This document shows, in pieces, positions 42,620 to 52,111 of a stretch of DNA of 64,000 nt. The stretch is from Roseivirga sp. BDSF3-8 (GTDB lineage: Bacteria > Bacteroidota > Bacteroidia > Cytophagales > Cyclobacteriaceae). The stretch's first letter is position 1, and every line of letters begins with the position of its first letter. A program made the translations under genes and the position numbers. The notes beneath the pieces were generated by a model. That model made no database searches. It saw only the letters and a program-made list of their open reading frames with translations, and was not told the origin of the DNA. Where the stretch lies: assembly GCF_041449215.1 (NCBI RefSeq), contig NZ_JBGNFV010000001.1:1029001-1093000 (forward strand), written 5' to 3'.

Positions 42620-44023
42620 ATGACATCATTCAGCATACGCCGTTCCGCACTTTTCTTTACCCTTCTCTTGTCATCCTGCCTCGCATGGGGCCAGAGCAGC
42701 CGTCACCAGGTTAAAGATTCTGTCATACTAAAAAAGATTTATGAGGAAGCCCTGGCACATGGCGAAGCTTATGACAACCTCCGAAGCCTGACCAAAGGGA
42801 TAGGCCACCGGCTAAGTGGCTCGCCCCAGGCAGCTGCTGCCGTGGAATGGGGCCGGCAGCTCATGGAGGACTATGGCTTTGACACCGTATACTTACAGCC
42901 CGTGATGGTGCCCCACTGGGTACGCGGCGGTGAAGATAAGGCACGTATTGTTGGCTCCAGTAAAGTAGGCGACATGGACGTGGATGTTATAGCCCTGGGA
43001 AATACCGTTGGCACCGGTCAGGGAGGCATTACAGCCCCCCTGGTGGAAGTGCAGGATTTTGAAGAGCTTAAAAAGCTTGGCAAAAAAACCGTGGAAGGTA
43101 AGATCGTATTTTTTAACCGGCCCATGGATCCTAAGCACGTCACAACCTTTACGGCCTACAGCGGCGCAGTAGACCAGCGTGGTTCCGGCCCTGCCGAAGC
43201 GGCAAAACTCGGTGCCGTCGGCGTAGTGGTTCGCAGCATGCACGTAGGGCATGATGACGTACCACATACCGGAAGCACACGCTACCAGGATGAAGTGAAG
43301 CCTATCCCCGCGGTAGCTATCAGTACCGAGGACGCCGACCTGCTAAGCAGCCTGATGCAGAATGACGAAAAGGTCAGCTTCCATATGGAAACGCATGGCC
43401 GGATGATGGGCGAAAAGCTCTCTTACAATGTGATAGGTGAAATACGGGGAACGGAAAAGCCTCAGGAAATCATCGTAGTGAGTGGCCATCTGGACAGCTG
43501 GGATGTCGGCGAGGGAGCACATGACGATGGGGCAGGCGTGGTCCATGCCGTGGAAGTATTACGCATAATGAAAAAGCTCGACATTCAGCCTAAACATACA
43601 ATCAGGGCCGTGATGTACATGAATGAAGAAAACGGCCTGCGCGGAGGCCGTGAATATGCCCGGGTGGCCAAAGAAAAAGGAGAGGTCCATATAGCAGCCA
43701 TGGAGTCTGATAGCGGAGGTTTTACCCCGCTTGGCTTTAGTATAGATGGCTCACCCAGGCACGTGGTCAAAATGCAGTCATGGGCAGACCTGTTTATCCC
43801 CTACCAGGTATTTCTGTTTGTACCGGGATATGGAGGGGCCGATATTGGTCCGCTTAAGGAACAGGGAGTACCCCTGATAGGCTACCGGCCTGACTCGCAG
43901 AGGTATTTTGACTACCACCATACAGCAGCAGATGTATTCGAGGCCGTAGATGACCGGGAGTTGCACAAAGGCGCCGCTACTATGACAGCCATGATCTATC
44001 TCATAGACAAATACGGCCTTTAA
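42620..44023 (+). CDS. Secreted M28-family zinc peptidase (carboxypeptidase Q-like)
   Basis: 467 residues from the ATG at 42620, which starts a signal peptide (TSFSIRRSALFFTLLLSS, then C: possibly a lipoprotein with LLSSC). A PA-domain insertion (about 130-290, GKIVFFNRPM ... AAKLGAVGVVVRS) precedes the catalytic region. The zinc ligands are His/Asp in VVSGHLDSWDVGEGAHDDGAG, the base Glu pair in MYMNEENGLRGG, Asp in AMESDSGG and His in YFDYHHTAADVFEAVD. It matches plasma glutamate carboxypeptidase-type dipeptidases. Periplasmic or outer-membrane peptide recycling is inferred. Confidence 0.92.
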   Translation: MTSFSIRRSALFFTLLLSSCLAWGQSSRHQVKDSVILKKIYEEALAHGEAYDNLRSLTKGIGHRLSGSPQAAAAVEWGRQLMEDYGFDTVYLQPVMVPHWVRGGEDKARIVGSSKVGDMDVDVIALGNTVGTGQGGITAPLVEVQDFEELKKLGKKTVEGKIVFFNRPMDPKHVTTFTAYSGAVDQRGSGPAEAAKLGAVGVVVRSMHVGHDDVPHTGSTRYQDEVKPIPAVAISTEDADLLSSLMQNDEKVSFHMETHGRMMGEKLSYNVIGEIRGTEKPQEIIVVSGHLDSWDVGEGAHDDGAGVVHAVEVLRIMKKLDIQPKHTIRAVMYMNEENGLRGGREYARVAKEKGEVHIAAMESDSGGFTPLGFSIDGSPRHVVKMQSWADLFIPYQVFLFVPGYGGADIGPLKEQGVPLIGYRPDSQRYFDYHHTAADVFEAVDDRELHKGAATMTAMIYLIDKYGL

Positions 44024-44081
44024 CACATCCCCTAACTTTATGGCGTGTGCCCCGTTCTAACAAACACCTATTACTCGCATA

Positions 44082-44660
44082 ATGAAAACAACGATCAAAC
44101 TTCTTTTGGGCCTCATAATAGTGGCCTCACTAAGCTCATGCGGCTATAACAGCATGGTAACTAAGGAAGAGCAGGTTGCCCAGGCCTGGTCACAGGTTGA
44201 AAACCAGTACCAGCGCCGTGCTGATCTTATTCCTAATCTGGTAAATACAGTCAAAGGCTATGCAGACTTTGAGCAGGAAACACTCACAAACGTAATAGAG
44301 GCGCGGTCCAAAGCCACCAGCATAAACGTGGATGCTGACAATCTGAACCCTGATCAAATTCAGCAGTTTCAACAGGCTCAGGAACAATTGAGTGGTGCAC
44401 TGTCAAGGTTGTTAGTAACCGTGGAACGCTATCCTGAATTAAAAGCCAATCAAAACTTCAGCGAACTACAGGCCCAGTTGGAAGGGACAGAAAACCGCAT
44501 TTCAGTAGAAAGAGGACGCTTCAATGAGGCCGTTCAGGAGTACAATGCCTATATCAGACGATTCCCTCAAAATATCACAGCAGGCATGTTCGGTTTTGAT
44601 AAAAAAGGGTATTTCGAGGCCTCCGAAGGTGCAGAAACTCCGCCAACTGTAGAATTTTAG
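44082..44660 (+). CDS. lemA: LemA family lipoprotein
   Basis: 192 residues. Signal plus lipobox (LIIVASLSSC, Cys at about 20). The LemA signature follows: YNSMVTKEEQVAQAWSQVENQYQRRADLIPNLVNTVKGYADFEQETLTNVIEAR, a long antiparallel helical bundle, and the terminal FPQNITAGMFGFDKKGYFEASEGA. Function is unsettled, with envelope roles suggested. It is the first gene of a LemA-TPM-TPM operon (4 bp, then a 4-bp overlap), a widespread gene set. Confidence 0.93.
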   Translation: MKTTIKLLLGLIIVASLSSCGYNSMVTKEEQVAQAWSQVENQYQRRADLIPNLVNTVKGYADFEQETLTNVIEARSKATSINVDADNLNPDQIQQFQQAQEQLSGALSRLLVTVERYPELKANQNFSELQAQLEGTENRISVERGRFNEAVQEYNAYIRRFPQNITAGMFGFDKKGYFEASEGAETPPTVEF

Positions 44661-44664
44661 ATCT

Positions 44665-45099
44665 ATGCCTAAAGATGCGCTACGAAATGAGGACCGGCAG
44701 GCAGTATTATCTGCCATAGAAAAGGCAGAACGAAACACCTCAGGAGAAATCCGGGTACACCTGGAGAACCACTGTAAGGGTGAAACCCTCGAACGTGCCC
44801 TCCAAATATTCGAAAAACTCAACATGCATAAGACCACTCTGCGCAACGGAGTGTTGTTCTACCTCGCAATAAAAGATCACCGGTTTGCTATATTTGGTGA
44901 TGAAGGCATCAACCACCGAGTACCTGACAACTTCTGGGAGGATATCCGCGAGCATATGGAAGCCCACTTCCGACAGGGCCGCCTCGCAGAGGGACTGGTT
45001 GAGGGCATAGAAATGGCAGGCAAACAGCTTGGGCAACACTTCCCTTTTCAATCAGGCGACAAAAACGAGCTCCCTGACGACATATCTTTTGGCAAATGA
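44665..45099 (+). CDS. TPM-domain protein, short form
   Basis: 144 residues. A TPM (TLP18.3/Psb32/MOLO-1) domain without signal peptide or membrane anchor: AVLSAIEKAERNTSGEIRVHLENHCKG, NGVLFYLAIKDHRFAIFGDEGINHRVPDNFW and LVEGIEMAGKQLGQHFP. Since its LemA and YgcG partners are exported, this one may face the cytoplasm. It starts 4 bp after lemA and its stop overlaps the next start (ATGA). Confidence 0.88.
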   Translation: MPKDALRNEDRQAVLSAIEKAERNTSGEIRVHLENHCKGETLERALQIFEKLNMHKTTLRNGVLFYLAIKDHRFAIFGDEGINHRVPDNFWEDIREHMEAHFRQGRLAEGLVEGIEMAGKQLGQHFPFQSGDKNELPDDISFGK

Positions 45100-45935
45100 C
45101 ACGACACAGGATATCAGATATGAGAAAGAGTCTGCCTTCATGGGTGGTAACTTTACTATTCTTCATAGTTAGCACAGGTGCCCAGGCACAGGAATTTCCC
45201 GAAAAACCCAACCCTCCCAGGGCCGTCAACGACTTTGCAGGCATACTATCCGGAACCGAAGAAAACCAACTGGAAAGCATGCTACGCCAATTTAACGATA
45301 CCACTTCAAATGCCATAGTGGTCGTAACCATACAGACCACCGGCGGCCAGGCCATTGCTCAATATGGAGTGGAGCTAGCCCACCAATGGGGCATAGGACG
45401 CAGGGATGTGGACAACGGCATTTTGCTGTTGGTAGCTGTTGATGATAAGGACGTCAATATTAGTACCGGTTACGGCGTGGAAGGCGCCGTTCCTGATGCA
45501 ATAGCTAAGCGGATTATTAATAACCGCATATTACCTGCCTTTCGTGATGGAGAGTATCACAGAGGCATAGAAGCAGGTGTACGGGCCCTTATGGACCTGA
45601 CTGCCGGTGAATACGAGCCTGCCGAAAGCCCCGATAATTCTGAAGGGTCCCCCATCCCATCAATATTACTCATACTAGGCTTCATCTTTTTCTTCCTCAT
45701 TCTGCCCCGGATACTCGCCCGGAAGGTTCGGCGCTCTCACATGAAAGGGAGAAGAGGCAAAAACCCCGATCTGCTCACACTGATTCTGCTAGGTATGTTC
45801 AACAACCGCGGAGGCCGAGGTGGCGGTTTTGGAGGCGGCAGCGGTGGAGGCTTTGGCGGAGGGGGCGGAGGCGGAGGCTTCGGTGGTTTTGGCGGCGGAG
45901 GCTTCGGAGGTGGCGGAGCCAGCGGGAGCTGGTAG
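45096..45935 (+). CDS. TPM-domain membrane protein with Gly-rich tail (YgcG-like)
   Basis: 279 residues. Signal peptide (about 1-29, LLFFIVSTGAQAQ), TPM domain (about 35-175: VNDFAGILSGTEENQLESML, IAQYGVELAHQWGIGRRDVDNGILLLVAVDDKDVNISTGYGVEG), one membrane helix (IPSILLILGFIFFFLILP, about 190-208), a basic stretch, and a tail of glycine-phenylalanine repeats ending GGGASGSW. Membrane-tethered with the TPM domain outside the cytoplasm. Translationally coupled to the short TPM gene. Confidence 0.93.
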   Translation: MTRHRISDMRKSLPSWVVTLLFFIVSTGAQAQEFPEKPNPPRAVNDFAGILSGTEENQLESMLRQFNDTTSNAIVVVTIQTTGGQAIAQYGVELAHQWGIGRRDVDNGILLLVAVDDKDVNISTGYGVEGAVPDAIAKRIINNRILPAFRDGEYHRGIEAGVRALMDLTAGEYEPAESPDNSEGSPIPSILLILGFIFFFLILPRILARKVRRSHMKGRRGKNPDLLTLILLGMFNNRGGRGGGFGGGSGGGFGGGGGGGGFGGFGGGGFGGGGASGSW

Positions 45936-46021
45936 ATAAGTTAAAGTGAGGACAGTATTAACGCATAGCCCATCTTTTGTGGAAGAAAGAGACTACGAGC
46001 AACTGTACATACCCAGTATAC

Positions 46022-46540
46022 TTACTTGTACTTAATAGAAGTAACTTCAGCTAATTCTTTATTCCTCCCGAAATTTAATTCCACTACCTCTCCTTTCTTC
46101 TTACCATTTACCGCTTTTGCAATCGGGGCTACGAACCCGATTTTACCCTTTTTTATATCCGCTTCATCCACCCCCACTATCTGAAACTTTCGTTTCATCC
46201 CTGGCTTGCCCCCCTCTTTGGTTTTCAGTTCCACCGTAGCCCCAAAGCGAACCTCGTCCCCATCCTGTCCCGAATTGTCTACCACCCTGGCACTACCGAT
46301 GCGCTCGTTTAGCTGGGCGATCTTAGCCTTAATAATGCCCAGTTCACGCCGGGCATCGCTATCCTTTTCCGGCATCACCTCCAGTCTGTTACGCTCAGTC
46401 TCAAGCTCAGTGTGCTCACTCCGGAGCATTTCCAGCCCGTAAGGCGTCACATAGTTTGTGGCCCCGGCCGGTAAGGCTGCCCGCGGTGGGATAATCGGCG
46501 GTTCGCCACTGTCATCTTCTTTTACAAATGCTCTACTCAT
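46022..46540 (-). CDS. GreA/GreB-family transcript cleavage factor
   Basis: 172 residues. The N-terminal coiled coil (YVTPYGLEMLRSEHTELETERNRLE ... LGIIKAKIAQLNERIGSARVVD) carries the acidic tip, and the C-terminal FKBP-like domain reads VRFGATVELKTKEGGKPGMKRKFQIVGVDEADIKKGKIGFVAPIAKAVNGKKKGEVVEL. A Pro-rich N-terminus of about 28 residues (PPIIPPRAALPAG) resembles the GreB-like family. It reactivates backtracked RNA polymerase, or acts as a competitor if the tip is altered. Confidence 0.9.
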   Translation of the reverse strand: MSRAFVKEDDSGEPPIIPPRAALPAGATNYVTPYGLEMLRSEHTELETERNRLEVMPEKDSDARRELGIIKAKIAQLNERIGSARVVDNSGQDGDEVRFGATVELKTKEGGKPGMKRKFQIVGVDEADIKKGKIGFVAPIAKAVNGKKKGEVVELNFGRNKELAEVTSIKYK

Positions 46541-46658
46541 AAACCTATTAGCTCTTTAGCTTCATAACATGAAGGCCACTACTCCTTTAATGTTCACAAC
46601 ATTAAATAAAAAACAGTTCTATACCTCCGGAAAACACTGCCTTACCCAGCCGTAGCTA

Positions 46659-47075
46659 CTAACCATGTTTTTCACGAACCTGATCGGCAGAGACACGCAC
46701 CAGCTCTTCCAGCACCGCAGTATCCACGTCCTCCATCTTATTGATGTACAGGCAGCTTTTACCCGTCTTGTACTTTCCCAATTTATTAAGGAGGGCTCCA
46801 TATTCCTTAAACCCATCCATTATGTATACGCTCATGCGTTGTTTGCGGGGGCTGAAACCCGCCAGAAACCAATCTCCCTCTCTCCCACTTTCATAGACAT
46901 AGTGGTAAGAACCATAGCCAACTATATCCTTCCCCCACATTTTCGGCTCCTCACCGGTTGCTTTTCTCATCATATCCAATAGAAAAAGCGCATCCTCCAT
47001 TCGCTTAGGGTGATCGATAGACCTAATAAAGGTTATCACATCTCCCTCATTAGATTTAGTTTTCATCTCAGTCAT
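46659..47075 (-). CDS. DUF1801 (YdhG-like) protein
   Basis: 138 residues, cytoplasmic. It matches DUF1801: DVITFIRSIDHPKRMEDALFLLDMMRKATGEEPKMWGKDIVGYGSYHY with the MWG...GYG motif, then FLAGFSPRKQRMSVYIMDGF and LGKYKTGKSCLYINKMEDVDTAVLEELV. Function unknown; the fold is YdhG-like. The start could be the ATG at 47075 or the ATG three codons later. It reads away from the SusC locus. Confidence 0.88.
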   Translation of the reverse strand: MTEMKTKSNEGDVITFIRSIDHPKRMEDALFLLDMMRKATGEEPKMWGKDIVGYGSYHYVYESGREGDWFLAGFSPRKQRMSVYIMDGFKEYGALLNKLGKYKTGKSCLYINKMEDVDTAVLEELVRVSADQVREKHG

Positions 47076-47255
47076 CTTAATATAATTACATTATTCAACA
47101 AATACCATTGCACTTATTTTATTGCATTAATTCAATATAAGACCCTAAAGCCATCTTCTGGAATCGATTTCTGTCCCCTGTCTCATAGTAAACGGAGAAT
47201 AGCACTAAGGTGATTATTTCTAAGAAATTAGCAATCTCAATGAATATTTCTTACC

Positions 47256-47267
47256 GCAAACGTTTGC
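47256..47267 (+). promoter_or_regulatory. LacI/GalR-type operator-like palindrome upstream of susC
   Basis: Perfect palindrome GCAAACGTTTGC (within CGCAAACGTTTGCAG), with the central CG step typical of LacI/PurR-family operators. It lies about 15 bp upstream of the -35-like hexamer, a position suited to an activator or to roadblock-type control. Confidence 0.6.
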
Positions 47268-47281
47268 AGCTTCCCCACTAG

Positions 47282-47310
47282 TTGTCAAATTATTAAAAGT
47301 TGTATATTAT
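47282..47310 (+). promoter_or_regulatory. Promoter candidate for susCD
   Basis: TTGTCA, 17-nt spacer, TATTAT. This fits a sigma70-like promoter better than TAnnTTTG. Initiation would be near 47317. Confidence 0.4.
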
Positions 47311-47379
47311 AGGTAAAACAAAATTTTTAACCAGCATGGTAAGCAAAGACCAAAAAACCACATCTTAATTTTTGTCAAT

Positions 47380-50300
47380 ATGAAGAATATTCTACTTATG
47401 CTCGTGCTACTGGGCGCCACCATGTGGCAACCCCTGTTTGCACAGAAGAGCCGGATAACCGGGGTTGTTACCGACTCACTTTCAGGTGAGGGAATTCCCG
47501 GTGTTAATGTTAGAGTGGAAGGGACCACCACTGGTACGGCTACTGGCCTGGATGGAGACTATTCCATCATGGCTGAACCCACCGATGAACTTGTGTTTTC
47601 CTTTGTAGGCTACGGCGAAAAAACTGTAACCGTTGGAAACAGAACAAACATCAATGTTACCCTTACCGAAGAACTATCTCAATTACAGGAGATCGTCGTA
47701 ATTGGTTACGGGCAGGAAGAAAAGCGGGACGCCACAGGAGCACTGGAAACTGTTAAGGCCAAGGATTTTAACAAGGGCGTGATCTCCAGTCCTGAGGAGT
47801 TGATACAAGGTAAAGCAGCTGGTGTGCAGATCACGCAGGCAAGTGGCGAACCCGGGGCAGGTGTAAACGTGCGAATCAGGGGAACCTCATCCGTTAGGGC
47901 CGGTAATAACCCTCTCTTTGTTGTAGACGGTATCCCCCTTGCAGGAGATGCCATCACAGGGGGCGGTGTGGATATAGGCCGTGGAACCGGATCATCAAGA
48001 AACCCACTTAACTTCCTAAACCCTAATGACATAGCCAGTATAGACATCCTTAAAGACGCCTCTGCAACAGCCATTTATGGTAGTAGAGGCGCAAATGGGG
48101 TTATCCTGATTACCACCAAAAGCGGACAGGGGGCCAAAAACAGGATTACCTTTTCCACACAAGGTAGCGTCTCCAGAGCCGCCAATACTTATGATTTACT
48201 TGAGAGGGATGAGTTTTTAGAAGCCTACGAAAATGCAGGTGGCGACCTGGCAGTAGGTGACCTGGGAGCCGATACAGACTGGCAGGATGAAATCTTCAGA
48301 ACAGCCATATCTCAAAAGCATGACCTTTCTTACGCCACTACTTATAATAATGGTAATGTGAGGGTAGGACTCGGGTACCAGGATCAGGTCGGTATTGTGG
48401 AAAACAGTTCACTGGAAAGGCTAAACGCCCGATTGAATGCCCAGCACCGCTTCCTCAACGATAAATTGACGATAAACTTTCAGGGTACGGTCAGCCGCCT
48501 GAACGACGAGGCACCCCCTATTTTCAATGACACAGGTTTTGAAGGAGACTTGCTTTCATCAGCCTATTCGGGTAACCCCACATGGCCTGCTGACCCAACC
48601 GTACAGCCTAGTAACAACTTCGCTAACCCTAACTCATACCTGGAGTACTTCCTCGATGAGGCCGAAACGGACAGATACCTTCTTGGCGCATCGGCCAAAT
48701 ATGATATCACTAACAACCTGGCTGTTACAGTCAACGGGGGTTATGACAGAAGCTCTGGCTTCAGAGGTGCAGCCTTTTCCAGCCTTTTAGGTATAGGAGG
48801 TGGTATCAACGGTAACGGGCGTGGGGCTTATACCGAAAGAGACCTGGATTCATACCTTTTCGAAGTTTTTGGTAACTATAAGATCAATGTAGGCAGTAAC
48901 TCAAAACTGGAAGCACTATTAGGGTATTCATACCAGAAATTTAACCAGGAAGGCATCACAGTCAGAGGATGGGGATTTACACCCACTGATGAAGCCGCCA
49001 TGATCAGCGATCTGGAGGCATCTGCCAATAGGCTCATGGGAGCTATAGATGGTCAGTACCAGCAGTTCGGATACCGCGAGGGTGTAGAGTTTTATACAAA
49101 CAGGCTCTTTCCATCACCAGCACAAGAAGAAATCAACGAAAACGTCAGTGTGCCGGTTAGCACAGTAACCGGTAACATGTTTGATTTTTCTGATGAATTG
49201 CAGTCTTTCTTTACCAGGCTTAAGTATACTCTGAATGACAAATACCTGTTTACAGGTACCGTAAGAGTAGACGGATCAACAAAATTCGGTCGAGACAATA
49301 AGTATGGTATATTCCCTTCAGGAGCATTTGCCTGGCGGCTTGCCGATGAAGATTTCGTCCCTGACTTTTTCGATGATCTGAAATTCAGGATCGGATACGG
49401 TATCACTGGTAACCAGGAAATACCCCATAACCAACACAGGGAAAGACAGCAGTATACAGACATTACTATTAATGAAGGGGGAGAGATATTAGGGGGTGAA
49501 ATCGCCAACGTTGCCTTCGGTAATGATGCAGTAAGCTGGGAAGAAACAAGACAGGCTAATGCGGGTCTTGATTTTGCTTTTGTCGGTGGCAGATTATCCG
49601 GTAGCCTGGACTTCTATCGAAGAAATACAACTGACCTGCTGTTAAAAGTAATCAGGTCACAGCCTGCACCTAACGAGTTCGCTATTGTGAACCTGGATGC
49701 AGACGTGATAAATAAGGGCATAGAGCTTATCCTGAACTATCAGGCGATAGCAACCAAAGACCTGAGTTTAGATATAAGTGTAAACGGTGCATATAATGAT
49801 AACGTAATCCAAAACTTCCCTGGTCCGCCTATTAACACCGCCACAATTAACGGACAAGGGCTGACAGGGGCCTTCGCTCAGCGTATCCAGGACGGGTATC
49901 CACTATTTGCTTATTTCTTAAGAGATTTCAGAGGCATTAACGAAGATGGCCTTAGCGAGTACAATGTGGATGCCCAGGAATTTATAGGCAAAAGCCCTTT
50001 GCCAAAATTCAATGCAGGCTTAAACATTTCTGTTACTTATAAGAACTGGGACCTTTCTACCTTTATGTATGGCCAGTTTGGGCACTACATTTATAATAAT
50101 ACGGCAAATGCTTTCTTCTCTTATGGTTCACTCGCGAATGCGCGTAATATTACCCAGGAAGCCCTGGAATATGCCTTAGAAAATGGTGAAAGCCCATCCA
50201 ACACACCTGATGCTTCTACAAGGTATCTTGAAAGTGGGGATTTTTGGAGAATGCAGAATCTGAACCTCGGCTATAATCTGCCCGTAGAGGACGGTTCGTT

Positions 50301-50481
50301 TCTCAAAAATTTCCGGATATTCGCCAGTGCACAGAACCTGTTTGTTATAACAGACTACTCTGGCTTAGACCCGGAAATCAATGTGGATAAGAGCATCGAC
50401 GATATCCCTTCTGCAGGTATCGACTATACGGCTTACCCACGGGCACGTACTTATACTTTGGGATTAAATCTTTCATTCTAA
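47380..50481 (+). CDS. susC: SusC/RagA-family TonB-linked outer-membrane transporter
   Basis: 1033 residues. Signal peptide (about 1-22), CarboxypepD_reg-like domain (about 25-100, ITGVVTDSLSGEGIPGVNVRVEGTTTGTATGLDGDYSI), TonB box region (EIVVIGYGQ, about 107-115), plug domain with the SusC signatures IQGKAAGVQITQASGEPGAGVNVRIRGTSS and NDIASIDILKDASATAIYGSRGANGVILITTKSG, then the 22-strand barrel ending YTLGLNLSF. It imports a bound oligomer with its SusD partner. It is short compared with large glycan importers, so a small oligosaccharide or peptide is plausible. The susD gene follows 12 bp later. Confidence 0.96.
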   Translation: MKNILLMLVLLGATMWQPLFAQKSRITGVVTDSLSGEGIPGVNVRVEGTTTGTATGLDGDYSIMAEPTDELVFSFVGYGEKTVTVGNRTNINVTLTEELSQLQEIVVIGYGQEEKRDATGALETVKAKDFNKGVISSPEELIQGKAAGVQITQASGEPGAGVNVRIRGTSSVRAGNNPLFVVDGIPLAGDAITGGGVDIGRGTGSSRNPLNFLNPNDIASIDILKDASATAIYGSRGANGVILITTKSGQGAKNRITFSTQGSVSRAANTYDLLERDEFLEAYENAGGDLAVGDLGADTDWQDEIFRTAISQKHDLSYATTYNNGNVRVGLGYQDQVGIVENSSLERLNARLNAQHRFLNDKLTINFQGTVSRLNDEAPPIFNDTGFEGDLLSSAYSGNPTWPADPTVQPSNNFANPNSYLEYFLDEAETDRYLLGASAKYDITNNLAVTVNGGYDRSSGFRGAAFSSLLGIGGGINGNGRGAYTERDLDSYLFEVFGNYKINVGSNSKLEALLGYSYQKFNQEGITVRGWGFTPTDEAAMISDLEASANRLMGAIDGQYQQFGYREGVEFYTNRLFPSPAQEEINENVSVPVSTVTGNMFDFSDELQSFFTRLKYTLNDKYLFTGTVRVDGSTKFGRDNKYGIFPSGAFAWRLADEDFVPDFFDDLKFRIGYGITGNQEIPHNQHRERQQYTDITINEGGEILGGEIANVAFGNDAVSWEETRQANAGLDFAFVGGRLSGSLDFYRRNTTDLLLKVIRSQPAPNEFAIVNLDADVINKGIELILNYQAIATKDLSLDISVNGAYNDNVIQNFPGPPINTATINGQGLTGAFAQRIQDGYPLFAYFLRDFRGINEDGLSEYNVDAQEFIGKSPLPKFNAGLNISVTYKNWDLSTFMYGQFGHYIYNNTANAFFSYGSLANARNITQEALEYALENGESPSNTPDASTRYLESGDFWRMQNLNLGYNLPVEDGSFLKNFRIFASAQNLFVITDYSGLDPEINVDKSIDDIPSAGIDYTAYPRARTYTLGLNLSF

Positions 50482-50493
50482 AGACTTGAAACC

Positions 50494-52026
50494 ATGACAC
50501 GTAAATTATATACATTTCTTTCTTTAACCCTGGCAGCCAGTATTGGTATTACAGCCTGTACTGACCTCGAGGTCGAGGAGTCGGACTCCGTTTTTATCGC
50601 ATCAGCATCCGGAGAGTTCACTGGCGTTGAGCCCGGACCCACACTTTCGAGTGGATACGCTGATCTGCGCGCCTTTACCGATCAGGCTAATTCATACGCC
50701 CTACACGAGATTACTTCTGATGAACTGTTGGTGCCCACCAGGGGCACCGACTGGGGAGACAACGGCATCTGGCGTACACTACACCAGCATACCTGGGATC
50801 CTACCCATCCCTATGTATTGTCCTCTTGGAACCAGTTTAATGCATTGGTTTTCAAAGCGACGCAGATCATAGACCCCCGCTCAAATGCAAATGCGCAGCA
50901 GTTAGCTGAAGCGAAGTTTTTGAGAGCCTATGCTATGTATCTGGTAGTAGACTTTTTTGGCCAGGTGCCATTCAGGGAAGTAGATGAGGGCCCTCTTGTG
51001 GAACCGCAGGTTCTGACTACGGAAGAGGCTATAAGCTTCATTCAGGACGACCTGAACGACGCCATAGCCAATCTGCCGGAATTAGGCCCCTCGGCTGATA
51101 ATATAAGAGCTGGAAAAGCTGCGGCCCATTTTATCAATGCCAAATTACACCTGAATAAGCACGTCTTCCTCGGCAACAGCACTGCCGATGCAGCAGACAT
51201 GGATGTGGTCATTAACAGCGTCAATCAGATCGAAGCGCTGGGCTATGAGTTGGAAGAAGGATACTTTGAAGTATTTGCCCCGGCAGAAGACACGGAAACC
51301 ATTTTATACACAGATGGTAGTGTAGGTAACCGCATATGGAACGGCTTGCACTATTTTCAGGATGCTCCTGGTAACGAAGGTGGCGGATGGAATGGATTCT
51401 CTACCACCGCTGAATTCTATGCCCTCTTTGAAGGCGATGCCGAATCGAATACTCCCGGAAGTAACCAGGAGGAACGACGTGGTTATGTACCTACGGATGG
51501 TTCGAATTTTGGCATCGGTTATGGCATGCTCTTCGGCCAGCAGTATGACGAGTCCGGCGCGCCACTTAACGACCGGGCCGGGAGACCTCTAGTGTTTACC
51601 AAAGACTTTTCCGGCCTGACCGGTAACCGTGAAAACACAGGCGTAAGAGTGATAAAGTACCATCCCGAAAACGGATCATTTGTCGGTCACTATATCCTCT
51701 TCCGGTTTGCAGATGCTCATCTCATGAAGGCTGAAGCAGAACTGAGAAAAGGTAATACCGGCGAAGCACTTGCTTTGGTAAATGAACTTCGTACTATACG
51801 GGATGCTTCGCCCCTATCGAGTTTATCGGAGTCTGACCTCCTTGATGAAAGAGGTCGGGAACTTTATGCAGAAGGTTGGAGACGTAACGACCAGATTCGC
51901 TTCGGTACTTTTACCAGAGAATGGGACCTGAAAGGGGGAACTTCTGAAGAGTACAGAACGCTATTCCCCATTCCTGCAAACGCTGTGGCCCTGAACCCCA
52001 ACCTGGAGCAAAACCCCGGATATTAA
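50494..52026 (+). CDS. susD: SusD/RagB-family nutrient-binding lipoprotein
   Basis: 510 residues. Lipoprotein signal with lipobox (SIGITAC, Cys at about 22). Helical TPR-like SusD core: LSSWNQFNALVFKATQII, EAKFLRAYAMYLVVDFFGQVPFREVDEG, EEAISFIQDDLNDAIANLPELG, and the C-terminal LMKAEAELRKGNTGEALALVNELRTIRDASPL, RGRELYAEGWRRNDQIRFG, FPIPANAVALNPNLEQNPGY. It forms the lid of the SusC barrel. A terminator follows its stop codon, so the large VCBS lipoprotein gene downstream need not share the full transcript. Confidence 0.96.
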   Translation: MTRKLYTFLSLTLAASIGITACTDLEVEESDSVFIASASGEFTGVEPGPTLSSGYADLRAFTDQANSYALHEITSDELLVPTRGTDWGDNGIWRTLHQHTWDPTHPYVLSSWNQFNALVFKATQIIDPRSNANAQQLAEAKFLRAYAMYLVVDFFGQVPFREVDEGPLVEPQVLTTEEAISFIQDDLNDAIANLPELGPSADNIRAGKAAAHFINAKLHLNKHVFLGNSTADAADMDVVINSVNQIEALGYELEEGYFEVFAPAEDTETILYTDGSVGNRIWNGLHYFQDAPGNEGGGWNGFSTTAEFYALFEGDAESNTPGSNQEERRGYVPTDGSNFGIGYGMLFGQQYDESGAPLNDRAGRPLVFTKDFSGLTGNRENTGVRVIKYHPENGSFVGHYILFRFADAHLMKAEAELRKGNTGEALALVNELRTIRDASPLSSLSESDLLDERGRELYAEGWRRNDQIRFGTFTREWDLKGGTSEEYRTLFPIPANAVALNPNLEQNPGY

Positions 52027-52054
52027 CCCAATTTATATACCCATTAAGTGATGA

Positions 52055-52090
52055 GAGCAAGTAGCCGGGAGGTTACTTGCTTTCTTTTTG
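52055..52090 (+). terminator. Intrinsic terminator after susD
   Basis: GAGCAAGTAgCC ... GGttACTTGCT hairpin followed by TTCTTTTT, 28 bp after the susD stop and 22 bp before the VCBS gene start. Confidence 0.7.
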
Positions 52091-52111
52091 GCATTTGCGG
52101 AAATTACTGGA

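Larger units (their letters stand above)
47076..47379 (+). other. Control region upstream of susC
   Basis: 304 bp without a gene, AT-rich. It contains the LacI-type palindrome at 47256-47267 and the sigma70-like promoter at 47282-47310, leaving an A/T-rich leader of about 60 nt before the susC ATG at 47380. Confidence 0.6.
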
